Source of the DNA: Parvularculaceae bacterium | Lineage (GTDB): Bacteria > Pseudomonadota > Alphaproteobacteria > Caulobacterales > Parvularculaceae | DNA: 64,000 nucleotides | Reading direction: 5' to 3' | Assembly (NCBI GenBank): GCA_021776475.1 | Contig: JAJFFV010000005.1 | Coordinates: forward strand, 620,001-684,000 | Shown: positions 34,981-42,569 of the stretch, piece by piece | Position numbering within the stretch: position 1 is the first letter of the stretch | Layout: every line of letters starts with the position of its first letter | Program-made: the position numbers and the translations under genes | Notes under the pieces: generated by a model | Seen by the model: only the letters and a program-made list of their open reading frames with translations | Database searches by the model: none | Told to the model about the DNA's origin: nothing

Positions 34981-35382
34981 TTAGCTGCGCCCTTTTCCCA
35001 AATCCCGTCGGACGTCATCCCGTGACAGCAGGGCATCAATGCGTTGCGCCTCGTCAAAGCTCTTATCCGCCTTGAATAGCAGCTCCGGCGTGAATTTCAT
35101 TTCAAGGCGTTTACCCAATATGCCTCGAAATTTCGGCGCTGCAACATTAAGCGCTGTGACAGCCTCCTGAACTTTCTGGCCACCCAAAACTGTGCAAAAG
35201 ACCGTCGCCTGACGCAGATCCGGCGAGCACCTGACTTCCGTGACGGTGATTGAAAGATCTGGAAGATCCGGCGCCGGCAGGCCCTCGCGCTGGAGGATTT
35301 CAACCAGCGTGTGACGGACGAGCTCGCCGGCCCTCAATTGTCGTTGTGAGGGGCCCTTTGAGGAGGAATATTTCTTGGCCAT
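34981..35382 (-). CDS. rbfA: 30S ribosome-binding factor A
   Basis: Small KH-domain protein that binds the 30S subunit during late maturation and cold adaptation. It is 133 residues long, with the motifs QLRAGELVRHTLVEILQRE at the start, ITVTEVRCSPDLRQATVFCT and MKFTPELLFKADKSFDEAQR near the end. It stands alone: 56 bp from the stop of the methyltransferase gene to its right. It is upstream of 34305-34871 and truB on the same strand, with a 109 bp gap. Confidence 0.94.
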   Translation of the reverse strand: MAKKYSSSKGPSQRQLRAGELVRHTLVEILQREGLPAPDLPDLSITVTEVRCSPDLRQATVFCTVLGGQKVQEAVTALNVAAPKFRGILGKRLEMKFTPELLFKADKSFDEAQRIDALLSRDDVRRDLGKGRS

Positions 35383-35438
35383 GGCGCGATATTAATCTCC
35401 AAACCAAGCCAGTGCAACAGACGGGCCAGCGACGACGC

Positions 35439-36251
35439 TCATTTCCGTGCCGTCATGATGCCAACCAGCGGGGTGACAATCATGGCATCGGGCGTTCGCT
35501 CAAGCTCCCCATAGGCTTTGGTAACAGATGCCGCCCACTCCCGTGTGACCACGCCACGCTCGGCGAGCGCCCGGGCATGGGGCTGAATAAAAGTAGCTGG
35601 CCACTGCCACATATAATCACTTGGTGTACAGACCTTCAAGACTGGAGTGACGTCCGTTAACCTCAGGCCTGCTTCCGCGAAGGCGGGGATCAACCGCTGA
35701 GCAACATCGGGCTCGCTCCCGGTTGAGCGCCAGTCCTTCAAGGTGATCTCGCGAAACTCGTTGAGGATTTTCTGCTCGGGCAGCCATGTCATTGTGGCCC
35801 AGTTAATATATTCGCAGACAATCATGACGCCGCCAGGTTTTAGCGCGGCGGACAGTTTTTTTAGAACGGCCACAGGATCATTCAAAAAAGCGAACACCCA
35901 ACGAACCCATATAGCATCAACACCGGATACAGGGATATCGTCTTCCACCAGATCGATATTGTGTACGGATATTTGTGGCAACCCGCGCGCAGCGGCTGTT
36001 TCCCGCAAATGCGAGAGGAACCGGTCTGACCGCTCCAGTGCCGTCACCTGCCCGGCCGGCCCGACAATTTCAGCCAGATCAACGCTGGCAAAACCTGGCC
36101 CTGCACCAGCATCAAGGACAGACTGTCCGATACCAAGCCCAGCCTTATGCCACGCATCTATGACGGTTGGCTGCCACACGCGGTGCTGCAATCCCAGCCG
36201 CTGGAGTTCTGCATCATGGGTTCCGAGGTAATAAGACTGATCATTTGTCAT
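35439..36251 (-). CDS. Class I SAM-dependent methyltransferase
   Basis: A protein of 270 residues with the SAM-binding motif VLDAGAGPGFASVDLA, the acidic motif VTALERSD at the end of strand two, and DAIWVRWVFAFLNDP as motif III. It resembles UbiE/Methyltransf_11-type small-molecule enzymes; the substrate is unknown. The second ATG at 36251 is chosen because AAGGAG lies about eight bases upstream; the first ATG at 36257 is only one base from it. Downstream of the TfoX-domain gene at 36276 on the same strand, 24 bp apart. Confidence 0.87.
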   Translation of the reverse strand: MTNDQSYYLGTHDAELQRLGLQHRVWQPTVIDAWHKAGLGIGQSVLDAGAGPGFASVDLAEIVGPAGQVTALERSDRFLSHLRETAAARGLPQISVHNIDLVEDDIPVSGVDAIWVRWVFAFLNDPVAVLKKLSAALKPGGVMIVCEYINWATMTWLPEQKILNEFREITLKDWRSTGSEPDVAQRLIPAFAEAGLRLTDVTPVLKVCTPSDYMWQWPATFIQPHARALAERGVVTREWAASVTKAYGELERTPDAMIVTPLVGIMTARK

Positions 36252-36275
36252 AACCATACTCCTTGATTGCGTGGT

Positions 36276-36599
36276 TTATTTCGGCGGCAGCGATGCAACA
36301 AACTCTGTTGCAAGGGCAATCCAGTCTTCTAACTGCGCTTTGTCGTTGATCCCATCAGGATCAACGAAAACAAAACCAGCCATGGGCCGTCCCGTAAAAT
36401 CCATCTCCCTGGCGTGCGGTCTGGAGCGGGCCTGCGCCTGCCGATCCTTTCCAACACGAAGCATTAAATCACCTTGTTTGGTCGAGCCACACAGCATGTT
36501 GCCGTTCAGCAGAAAGCATACACCGCCAAACATTTTGCGCTCTGATACATTCGGATCATCTCCGATGATGCCTCTTATTTTCTCAGTCAGTTCTTGCAT
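36276..36599 (-). CDS. TfoX N-terminal domain protein
   Basis: A protein of 107 residues with the TfoX-N signature ERKMFGGVCFLLNGNMLCG and a later GFVFVDPDG, the length of a single domain. TfoX/Sxy proteins act in competence in gammaproteobacteria, but lone domains are common in alphaproteobacteria with unknown roles. The frame runs upstream into cysH in another phase; the ATG at 36599 fits the family start (MQELTEKIRGII) but has no clear ribosome site. It starts eight bases after the cysH stop, so the two are probably cotranscribed. Confidence 0.8.
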   Translation of the reverse strand: MQELTEKIRGIIGDDPNVSERKMFGGVCFLLNGNMLCGSTKQGDLMLRVGKDRQAQARSRPHAREMDFTGRPMAGFVFVDPDGINDKAQLEDWIALATEFVASLPPK

Positions 36600-36606
36600 A
36601 AGCAAA

Positions 36607-37335
36607 TCACAGATGGATACCGCACTCCGTTTTTGCCCTACCACGCCAGCGGCCGGCCCTCCCATCGTCAGCGTTGGCGACAGGGTGTGTGCACGGCCAG
36701 CACCCGATAGATGGGAAACCCTGTTCAACCAGGGGGTGCTGCGGCAAGGTGTTTTTTTTCCTATAGGCGCTGATCTCTTCTACTGTCCAGCGGGCGAGCG
36801 GGTTGACCTTGATATGTCTCTCATGGGCATCAAAAACCGGCAGCCGAACCCGGGCACCACCATGGAATTGCTTGCGGCCTGTGATCCAAGCATCAAATCC
36901 GGCTAGCGCAGTTGCCAATGGGCGCACCTTGCGCAAGTTGCAACATGCGTCCGCGTCGGCGCGCCACAATTCACCAGCGGAATCCTTCTCTGCGAGATCA
37001 GAAGCGGCGGGTATCACATCTATGATGTTGCTCAATCCAAGCAAGTTTGCGAGCTTCCTCCGATAGCTGAGGGTTTGGGCAAAATGTTTGCCGGTCTCCA
37101 AAAAAATAACCGGGACAGCTGGATCAACTTGCGCCGCCAGATGCAGGAGAACCGCCGATTCAGCTCCGAATGACGAGACCAGCGCGATCTGACCGGGGAA
37201 CTCTCTGGTCAAAATAGCGTCCAGAATAGTCAGTGCGCCTGCGTCAGAAAACCTGTCCGCCAGTTGAGCGGCACGATCCATCCGGCTTTGCTGTTCTGAC
37301 GCAGTTTGCTTTAACGGCAGTTTTGTTACTGTCAT
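36607..37335 (-). CDS. cysH: Adenylyl- or phosphoadenylyl-sulfate reductase
   Basis: Reduces APS or PAPS to sulfite in sulfate assimilation. The protein has 242 residues with SSFGAESAVLLHL (ATP-PPase-like loop), the iron-sulfur cysteines CCNLRK and CWPCTHP, and the catalytic ECGIHL at the end. The two Cys pairs show that it is the [4Fe-4S] APS-reducing type. Sulfite reductase cysI would normally be nearby; here upstream lie only a DUF934-like remnant, a GST and a cysG fragment, so the cluster seems broken although cysH itself looks intact. Confidence 0.93.
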   Translation of the reverse strand: MTVTKLPLKQTASEQQSRMDRAAQLADRFSDAGALTILDAILTREFPGQIALVSSFGAESAVLLHLAAQVDPAVPVIFLETGKHFAQTLSYRRKLANLLGLSNIIDVIPAASDLAEKDSAGELWRADADACCNLRKVRPLATALAGFDAWITGRKQFHGGARVRLPVFDAHERHIKVNPLARWTVEEISAYRKKNTLPQHPLVEQGFPSIGCWPCTHPVANADDGRAGRWRGRAKTECGIHL

Positions 37336-37337
37336 GA

Positions 37338-37535
37338 TTACTCCGTGGCGCGGTCCGCGAGCTGGTTCGGCGTTGATCTACCGAGCGCCCATGCCGGCAG
37401 ATGCTTTGATCTGGCCTGTTGATAAAAACAGGAAAATTCCTGCATCGTGATCTCGTGATCAAACGCATCGTCGCGATACATCAGAAATCCTGGATAGGTT
37501 TTATGCCGAGATCCGTTTCCACACGACTGATCCAC
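37338..37535 (-). pseudogene. Possible remnant of the DUF934 gene of the cysI-DUF934-cysH set
   Basis: A frame of 65 codons whose stop lies two bases before the cysH start. Its first 18 codons lie inside the 3' end of the GST gene in another frame; after that point it reads FLMYRDDAFDHEITMQEFS and then CFYQQA with a LPAWAL segment. This resembles the C-terminal end of DUF934 proteins (hydrophobic, FDxFE, ending in FYQxA), which normally sit directly before cysH. The rest is missing. The similarity is judged by eye, so it could also be an unrelated small frame. Confidence 0.4.
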
Positions 37536-38083
37536 GCGACCAGGTTCGGATAGCTTGAGAGATTAAACCCGCCTTCCGGCGCAACCCGCGTATAGGCAAC
37601 AAGCACGATATCAGCGGCTGTTAAAGTGCTACCGACAAAATAGCCACGGCAAGATAGCTCATTGTCCATCAACAGGAGGGCCGCGTTACCCTTTTCGAGC
37701 AACTTTGGATCAAGCTCATTATCAGATTTCTTAAGGTAGTGTTTGTGAAACCGACGCACCGCGATTGTCGGCTCATGACTGTATTGTTCCCAGAACATCC
37801 ACTGCAGCATCAGGCCATATGCGAGGTCATCCGCCGGAATGAGGGCACTTTTGCACTTACGTGCCAGATAGAGAATGATGGCATTTGACTGAGATATTAC
37901 TTCGTGTCCCGGCAGCACGACGGTTGGCACCTGACCTGCCGGGTTTAACGCCAGGAATTCATCCGTACGGCTTTCTCCGGCAAGTATATCAGTCTCGAGC
38001 CATTGGTAGTTGATACCGAGCAGGTCGGCCGTCCATTTTACTTTGAGACAGTTACCGCTGATCTGATCGCCATATATTTTCAT
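37481..38083 (-). CDS. Glutathione S-transferase family protein within the cys remnant
   Basis: A protein of 200 residues with a complete GST layout. It starts MKIYGDQISGNCLKVKWTAD, followed by NPAGQVPTVVL (cis-Pro) and ISQSNAIILYLARK, then the helical domain with GYFVGSTLTAADIVL. AAGGAAGG precedes the ATG, which overlaps the stop of the cysG fragment by four bases (ATGA), so it is translationally coupled to it. It sits where cysI and neighbours are found in related clusters. The substrate is unknown; a role in thiol or sulfur chemistry would be a guess. Confidence 0.85.
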   Translation of the reverse strand: MKIYGDQISGNCLKVKWTADLLGINYQWLETDILAGESRTDEFLALNPAGQVPTVVLPGHEVISQSNAIILYLARKCKSALIPADDLAYGLMLQWMFWEQYSHEPTIAVRRFHKHYLKKSDNELDPKLLEKGNAALLLMDNELSCRGYFVGSTLTAADIVLVAYTRVAPEGGFNLSSYPNLVAWISRVETDLGIKPIQDF

Positions 38084-38418
38084 GACTTTCCTTCCTTAAG
38101 ATCCAACTGCTGCAGAGTAATAAATGCATCTGCATTAGGATCTCCCGTTGCAGCGACCAGCAGCACAGGACGGGGCTCACTGACAGCTTTGTCGAACGCG
38201 CACTTGACGATCGCAGATTGACCGGCAAACTCTTCAGCAAATTCGGGCATGAACTCAGGCGCGATAATCCTCAGCCTGGCACCAGCTTTAGACAGGAGCC
38301 GAGGCTTTCGTATAGCTGCCCCGCCACCATCGCCGCCGCCGCCGCCGCCGATGATGATGATGATGATGATGAGCACGGGCTTGTCTTTGACGTCGAAGAA
38401 AGCCGGAAAATAGCGCAT
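38080..38418 (-). pseudogene. cysG: Truncated siroheme synthase (CysG) N-terminal domain with repeat expansion
   Basis: 112 codons match the start of the precorrin-2 dehydrogenase/ferrochelatase domain: MRYFPAFFDVKDKPVLI, then IRKPRLLSKAGARLRIIAPE, and VLLVAATGDPNAD. Full-length domains need about 150-210 residues and full CysG about 460, so the protein stops at half. The usual VGGGxVAxRK loop that binds NAD is replaced by seven Ile, six Gly, Asp and three Gly, encoded by ATC and GGC repeats. Function is almost certainly lost. The frame opens at 38472, but the ATG at 38418 is the family start. Confidence 0.75.
38331..38371. repeat. Adjacent trinucleotide repeats in the cysG fragment
   Basis: On the plus strand, (CGC)6-7 at 38331-38350 is followed directly by (ATG)7 at 38351-38371. 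On the reverse strand they encode Ile7 then Gly6. Simple trinucleotide arrays of this length are rare in bacterial genes and point to slippage. Confidence 0.95.
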
Positions 38419-38636
38419 ACGCACCCATGCATTAGAATATCTATCGAATAGGCGAGCTTTGCTATAGTCCAAATCCCGCCATTCATGAGTATTTATAAGG
38501 TTGAGAGTTGGTTTTCAAACGACAAAATATCACAAACAGTTTAGATAATCTAAACTCACGAGATATGTTTTGCCAAAACGGCATTTGGCAGTAAGAATTA
38601 CAAATCGCGCCTAATTGCTATTAGAAAAGCTAAACT

Positions 38637-39572
38637 ATGAGACGATTGCCCCCATTGAATTCGCTCAGAGCTTATGAAGCAGCGGCTCGGCATTTAAGTT
38701 TTACTAAAGCGGCCGACGAGTTGAATGTGACGCCTGGCGCCATCTCTCAGCAAATCCGCACATTGGAAGACTTCATCGGGGCACCAGTTTTTAAACGTCA
38801 GAAGCGTGGTTTGTTGCTGACCGACGAGGCACAAGCGAGCCTACCGATCATGAGGGATGGGTTTGACAAACTGGCGACCGCGGCAAGCCTACTTGCGGCC
38901 TCGGGCGCCAACACCGGACAGATCACGATCTCAGTGGCGCCATCCTTCGCTTCAAAATGGCTGGTGCCACGGCTCGACGGTTTCCAGACTGCCAACCCGG
39001 ATGTCGATGTTTACGTGCATGCGGACATGGCGATTGTTGATTTTGCCGCCGACAATGTAGATGTCGCAATCCGCTACGGCGCCGGACAGTATGAGGGCAT
39101 GACCACGAAGCTGCTGATGGAAGAGCGGATCATTCCCGTGTGCTCGCCATCTCTCATCCGTGGTGAGCCGCCGTTAAAATCGTTGTCTGATCTTGCGCAC
39201 CATATGTTGTTACATGATGGTAGCCCCGACAATGGTGAGAATTGCCCCACATGGGCAATGTGGTTGCGGGCAGCTGGCGCTTTTGACGCGACCGGCAATC
39301 CGATTGACGGCGCGCGTGGGCCGCGGTTCAGTCAATCGAGCCTTGCAATTGAAGCGGCAGTTGCCGGAAAAGGCGTTGCACTGACGAAATATGCCCTTGC
39401 GCTTGCCGACCTCGAAGCAGCCCGGCTAGTGATACCATTCGACTTATCCACGCCGACAAATTTTGCCTATCACGTTGTTTTTCCGCCGGCGAAAGCTTCC
39501 CTGCCGCAAGTTAAGGCGTTTGTTGAATGGCTGCAGGCGCAGGCAGCAGAAAGCAGCGACACTCAACCGTAG
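38637..39572 (+). CDS. LysR-family transcriptional regulator (GcvA-like)
   Basis: A protein of 311 residues with the typical N-terminus: LPPLNSLRAYEAAARHLSFT, then KAADELNVTPGAISQQIRTL as helix-turn-helix. The effector domain of the PBP2 type covers residues 95-300, with GQITISVAPSFASKWLVPRL. This N-terminal pattern is that of GcvA/AmpR-like members, not CysB. It is divergent from the cysG fragment with 164 bp between them. Its target is uncertain; the cys remnant is the obvious candidate by position. The last ten bases overlap the convergent FemAB-like gene. Confidence 0.9.
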   Translation: MRRLPPLNSLRAYEAAARHLSFTKAADELNVTPGAISQQIRTLEDFIGAPVFKRQKRGLLLTDEAQASLPIMRDGFDKLATAASLLAASGANTGQITISVAPSFASKWLVPRLDGFQTANPDVDVYVHADMAIVDFAADNVDVAIRYGAGQYEGMTTKLLMEERIIPVCSPSLIRGEPPLKSLSDLAHHMLLHDGSPDNGENCPTWAMWLRAAGAFDATGNPIDGARGPRFSQSSLAIEAAVAGKGVALTKYALALADLEAARLVIPFDLSTPTNFAYHVVFPPAKASLPQVKAFVEWLQAQAAESSDTQP

Positions 39573-40498
39573 ACGCCAGCGAGCTGAAACTCTTCACCGT
39601 TGAGACCGCGCTTGAACTGCGTGACACCTGGAGCTTGCTCCGGGTTGATGCCACCAAGATCCAGCCAGACGCGACCTTCATCTTTCAGCTTTGCTATTGC
39701 ATTCCAAAGAAGAAGTTGATGCGCTCGCGCATCGCGTCCTTCGTCATCCGTCCAACCTATCTGATAGGTGGCGCTTTGTCCGTGGCCAAAAATGAGAATA
39801 CCGGCTATCGGGCGATGCGAGCGGTTTGCGGTTAGGATCATGACCTCACCACGCGGTTTGCAAAATCTGTACAGGGATGTCAGAACCCCGACGGTTGGGC
39901 CTTGATACGCTTTACTTTTCCGGTCCTGGTCGTAACATTTCATCAACCAGTTGAAGGTGAGAACATCACTACGGGCTTCAACCACTGTGTCCCTGCGCCC
40001 AGCCTGATTGAGCGCATTGCGCCAGTTTTGTTTCAGTTGCGTTCGACGGGCTTCCTCATCCGTCGACAGATCTATCCAGATCGATTGATACCCCGCCGCG
40101 CGAACGCTAAAATCCGCAGCACTCAGAATACTTTCACCTTCTGGTGATATTTCCATCTCCGGCATGAAGCGGCGGCGGCGGCCAAACCGCTTCGGAAATT
40201 CCACCGTGAGCTGATCAACAAAGGCTTGCCAATGTTCTCTTGTGACATTTGGGACCAACCACAGAGGCCCGCGATCAAGGATGACAACATGATAGAGCGG
40301 CATCAGTTTAACCTCGTGGACCTGGAAGATCGCAAGGGTCTCACCACCATCTGCCAGGCGACCAAATCGGGTCGACATCTGTTTGACTGCACGCATCATC
40401 TGGGCGTAGGGCCAGGATTGCAGCAGGTTCGAGCGCGGGACAGCGCAAAAAGCTTCTTCCCACTCCTCGAGGGTCAAATCATTCCAGTGTATCTTCAT
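39563..40498 (-). CDS. FemAB-like GNAT acyltransferase
   Basis: A protein of 311 residues with the double-GNAT architecture of FemAB/BioF2-like proteins. Signs are LLQSWPYAQMMRAV near the start, RRTQLKQNWRNALNQAGRRD in the middle, and VWLDLGGINPEQAPGVTQFK with FKRGLNGEEF at the end. Family members transfer amino acids to peptidoglycan bridges or act in polysaccharide/lipid pathways; no specific role can be read here. No signal peptide. It stands alone between the LysR and carboxylesterase genes. Confidence 0.85.
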   Translation of the reverse strand: MKIHWNDLTLEEWEEAFCAVPRSNLLQSWPYAQMMRAVKQMSTRFGRLADGGETLAIFQVHEVKLMPLYHVVILDRGPLWLVPNVTREHWQAFVDQLTVEFPKRFGRRRRFMPEMEISPEGESILSAADFSVRAAGYQSIWIDLSTDEEARRTQLKQNWRNALNQAGRRDTVVEARSDVLTFNWLMKCYDQDRKSKAYQGPTVGVLTSLYRFCKPRGEVMILTANRSHRPIAGILIFGHGQSATYQIGWTDDEGRDARAHQLLLWNAIAKLKDEGRVWLDLGGINPEQAPGVTQFKRGLNGEEFQLAGVYG

Positions 40499-40572
40499 CG
40501 CGCCGTACGGGCATGTTGCTTCGCTTGCAACCTGCGCTGATTCGAAGACAGGACGTGCCGCATTTAAAACGG

Positions 40573-42261
40573 TCAGTCACAGCTGAAGGCCTGGTCAACC
40601 TGATCTTGTATTTCGGGCACCCAGCCATATAGGCTCTCGGCGATCAGGCAGCGTTCTTTTTGATCGGCCCGCTGATCAGCGGCCAAATCCTGCAGGATTT
40701 TGTCCAGGTCGTCAGCGCCCGTTATGATTTCGATGCCGCCGTCGTTAACTGAGTCAAACCGAATGAGCGACCCGCCTCCTGTTGTGTAGACGGGCCAGTC
40801 CGCCGTCCCATTTGCTGAAGGAGCGCCGGTTTTGGCGAAGGAGGCCCAATATCTGCCCATGGCGCGGCTCAGTGTATCGCGGCTGGCGGCGGTTTTCTTG
40901 GCGAACATGATTTTGTCGGCGTCACCAAGCAGACGGAAACGATTGAAGACAAACGGGATCTCGACGGCGTGCGCGGCGCCAAACATTTTGGCAAAATTCA
41001 TGAACAAGAACCGCCCGCCCTCGTCCCAGTCAAAGCGGTAGGCAAAGACTTTGTCATGTCCGGCTGCGGCCATACGCGCGGCTGGTCCGTCTACCGAACG
41101 AATACGCCACAGCCGGGCTGAATAATCGGACGCGGCATCATAAAGATCCTGATCACGCGCAACAACGAAGATGCCGAACAGCTTTTTCACCAGGCGTTCA
41201 TCGGCGATATAGAAAAACTTCATTTCGTCGCGGTTTGTGCCAGTGATGATCGGAACGGCATTAAATGTATCGGTGGACGCAAAGGCTTCGCGCAGCGGCA
41301 TTGACGGCAAGACGACGCCGTCTTCGATGATAAGTGGCGCCTCGATGAACCCTTCTTCGAGCCAGTAGGCGTCAAGGAAATCACCGGCGGGGATGGCACG
41401 CAGTTCTGCTGCTGTCGAGACACCGAGTTTCGCGGCAATCTTATTTGCCGATCTTGGGTCGTCTTCTTCTGCTTGTGCCAGTGAAATACTATCAAAGCTG
41501 CCGGACTGAACAATCGCCCGGTGAAACAGACCTGCCGCTAACGGCGAAGCAAGAAGGGTCACCACGTCGTGGCCACCGGCACTCTCCCCAAAGATCGTGA
41601 TGTTTTCAGGGTTGCCGCCAAATTCAGCAATATTCTCGCCAACCCAGTTCAGTGATGCGATCAGATCAAGGGTGCCGAAATTGGCAGCGGCATCTGCCGG
41701 CGTTTCAGCTGTTTCCCGAATTTTCTCGTGAGCGAACCAGCCGAGGGGGCCGAGCCTGTACTGTACCGTGACGATGATAACGTTTTCGTTCGCCGCAAGA
41801 TTTGACCCGTCATAAGACGCCGCCCGCCCCCAGACATTCGCGCCACCGTGGATCCAAAGCATGACCGGCAAGTTTTTACCCGCTGCGTCCGCTGGCGCGT
41901 AGATATTGAGCGTGAGGCAGTCCTCCGAACCGATCAGCAAGCCGGGCTCGATGCCCTCGGAAGCGTTCAGCCGGTTGGTCTTCTGAACGCAGCGCTCACC
42001 AAATTCCAGCGCCTCGTAGGTGCCGTCCCATGAAGGCGCCGGGCGCGGTGCGCGCCAGCGATTTTCGCCCGCTGTCGATGCGGCGTAGGGCAAACCGCGC
42101 CAGACATGGGTGCCGTTGTCAGCAACGAACCCGGCAACGTTGCCCTCAGCCGTCATCCGCACCGTGTCAGCCGACGCGACCACCGGTACTTCCTGCGTTT
42201 CTTCTTTTCCTGAACATGCGGTCAGGCATGATAACAGCGCGATTGCGACGAGATGTCTCAT
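40573..42261 (-). CDS. Type B carboxylesterase lipoprotein
   Basis: A protein of 562 residues with a lipoprotein signal (MRHLVAIALLSCLTACSG), so it is anchored in the envelope. The alpha/beta-hydrolase core has the oxyanion loop MLWIHGGANVWG and the nucleophile elbow GESAGGHDV. Acid and His follow later (TNRDEMKF region and AAHAVEIPFVFNR). The family includes bacterial carboxylesterases and para-nitrobenzyl esterases; the natural substrate is unknown. It is followed by the FemAB-like gene after 74 bp. Confidence 0.93.
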   Translation of the reverse strand: MRHLVAIALLSCLTACSGKEETQEVPVVASADTVRMTAEGNVAGFVADNGTHVWRGLPYAASTAGENRWRAPRPAPSWDGTYEALEFGERCVQKTNRLNASEGIEPGLLIGSEDCLTLNIYAPADAAGKNLPVMLWIHGGANVWGRAASYDGSNLAANENVIIVTVQYRLGPLGWFAHEKIRETAETPADAAANFGTLDLIASLNWVGENIAEFGGNPENITIFGESAGGHDVVTLLASPLAAGLFHRAIVQSGSFDSISLAQAEEDDPRSANKIAAKLGVSTAAELRAIPAGDFLDAYWLEEGFIEAPLIIEDGVVLPSMPLREAFASTDTFNAVPIITGTNRDEMKFFYIADERLVKKLFGIFVVARDQDLYDAASDYSARLWRIRSVDGPAARMAAAGHDKVFAYRFDWDEGGRFLFMNFAKMFGAAHAVEIPFVFNRFRLLGDADKIMFAKKTAASRDTLSRAMGRYWASFAKTGAPSANGTADWPVYTTGGGSLIRFDSVNDGGIEIITGADDLDKILQDLAADQRADQKERCLIAESLYGWVPEIQDQVDQAFSCD

Positions 42262-42569
42262 AGAATGCCTCTTTATAATGGTGTAGTCCCTCGCGGGGCA
42301 GAATAGCGGTTTTTGCCCGTCTGCCTAGCGGATGATGCAGTGTGGTTTGCCTATGGCGTGGGCCGTCCTTCCACCGTGCTTCATATCAATACCTGTACGC
42401 ATCGTTACGACCTCTTAGAATGGCATCCCACAAGCTTATCGGCGGCGCGGCGGACGAAGGTTGCAAAAAGCCCTTGTTCTTACCGGGATCAGCCTAGGGC
42501 TGCCCATGCTGAAATACCACTTAAAGTTAAAGATTATGCCCCGCGCCGCTGGTATCACTCCTATAATAC
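42262..42569. other. 308-bp gap without a supported gene
   Basis: It separates the carboxylesterase start from the stop of the GH19 gene. Short plus-strand frames exist but show no family features. The promoter of the esterase should lie at its left end. I see no terminator of clear quality. Confidence 0.5.
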
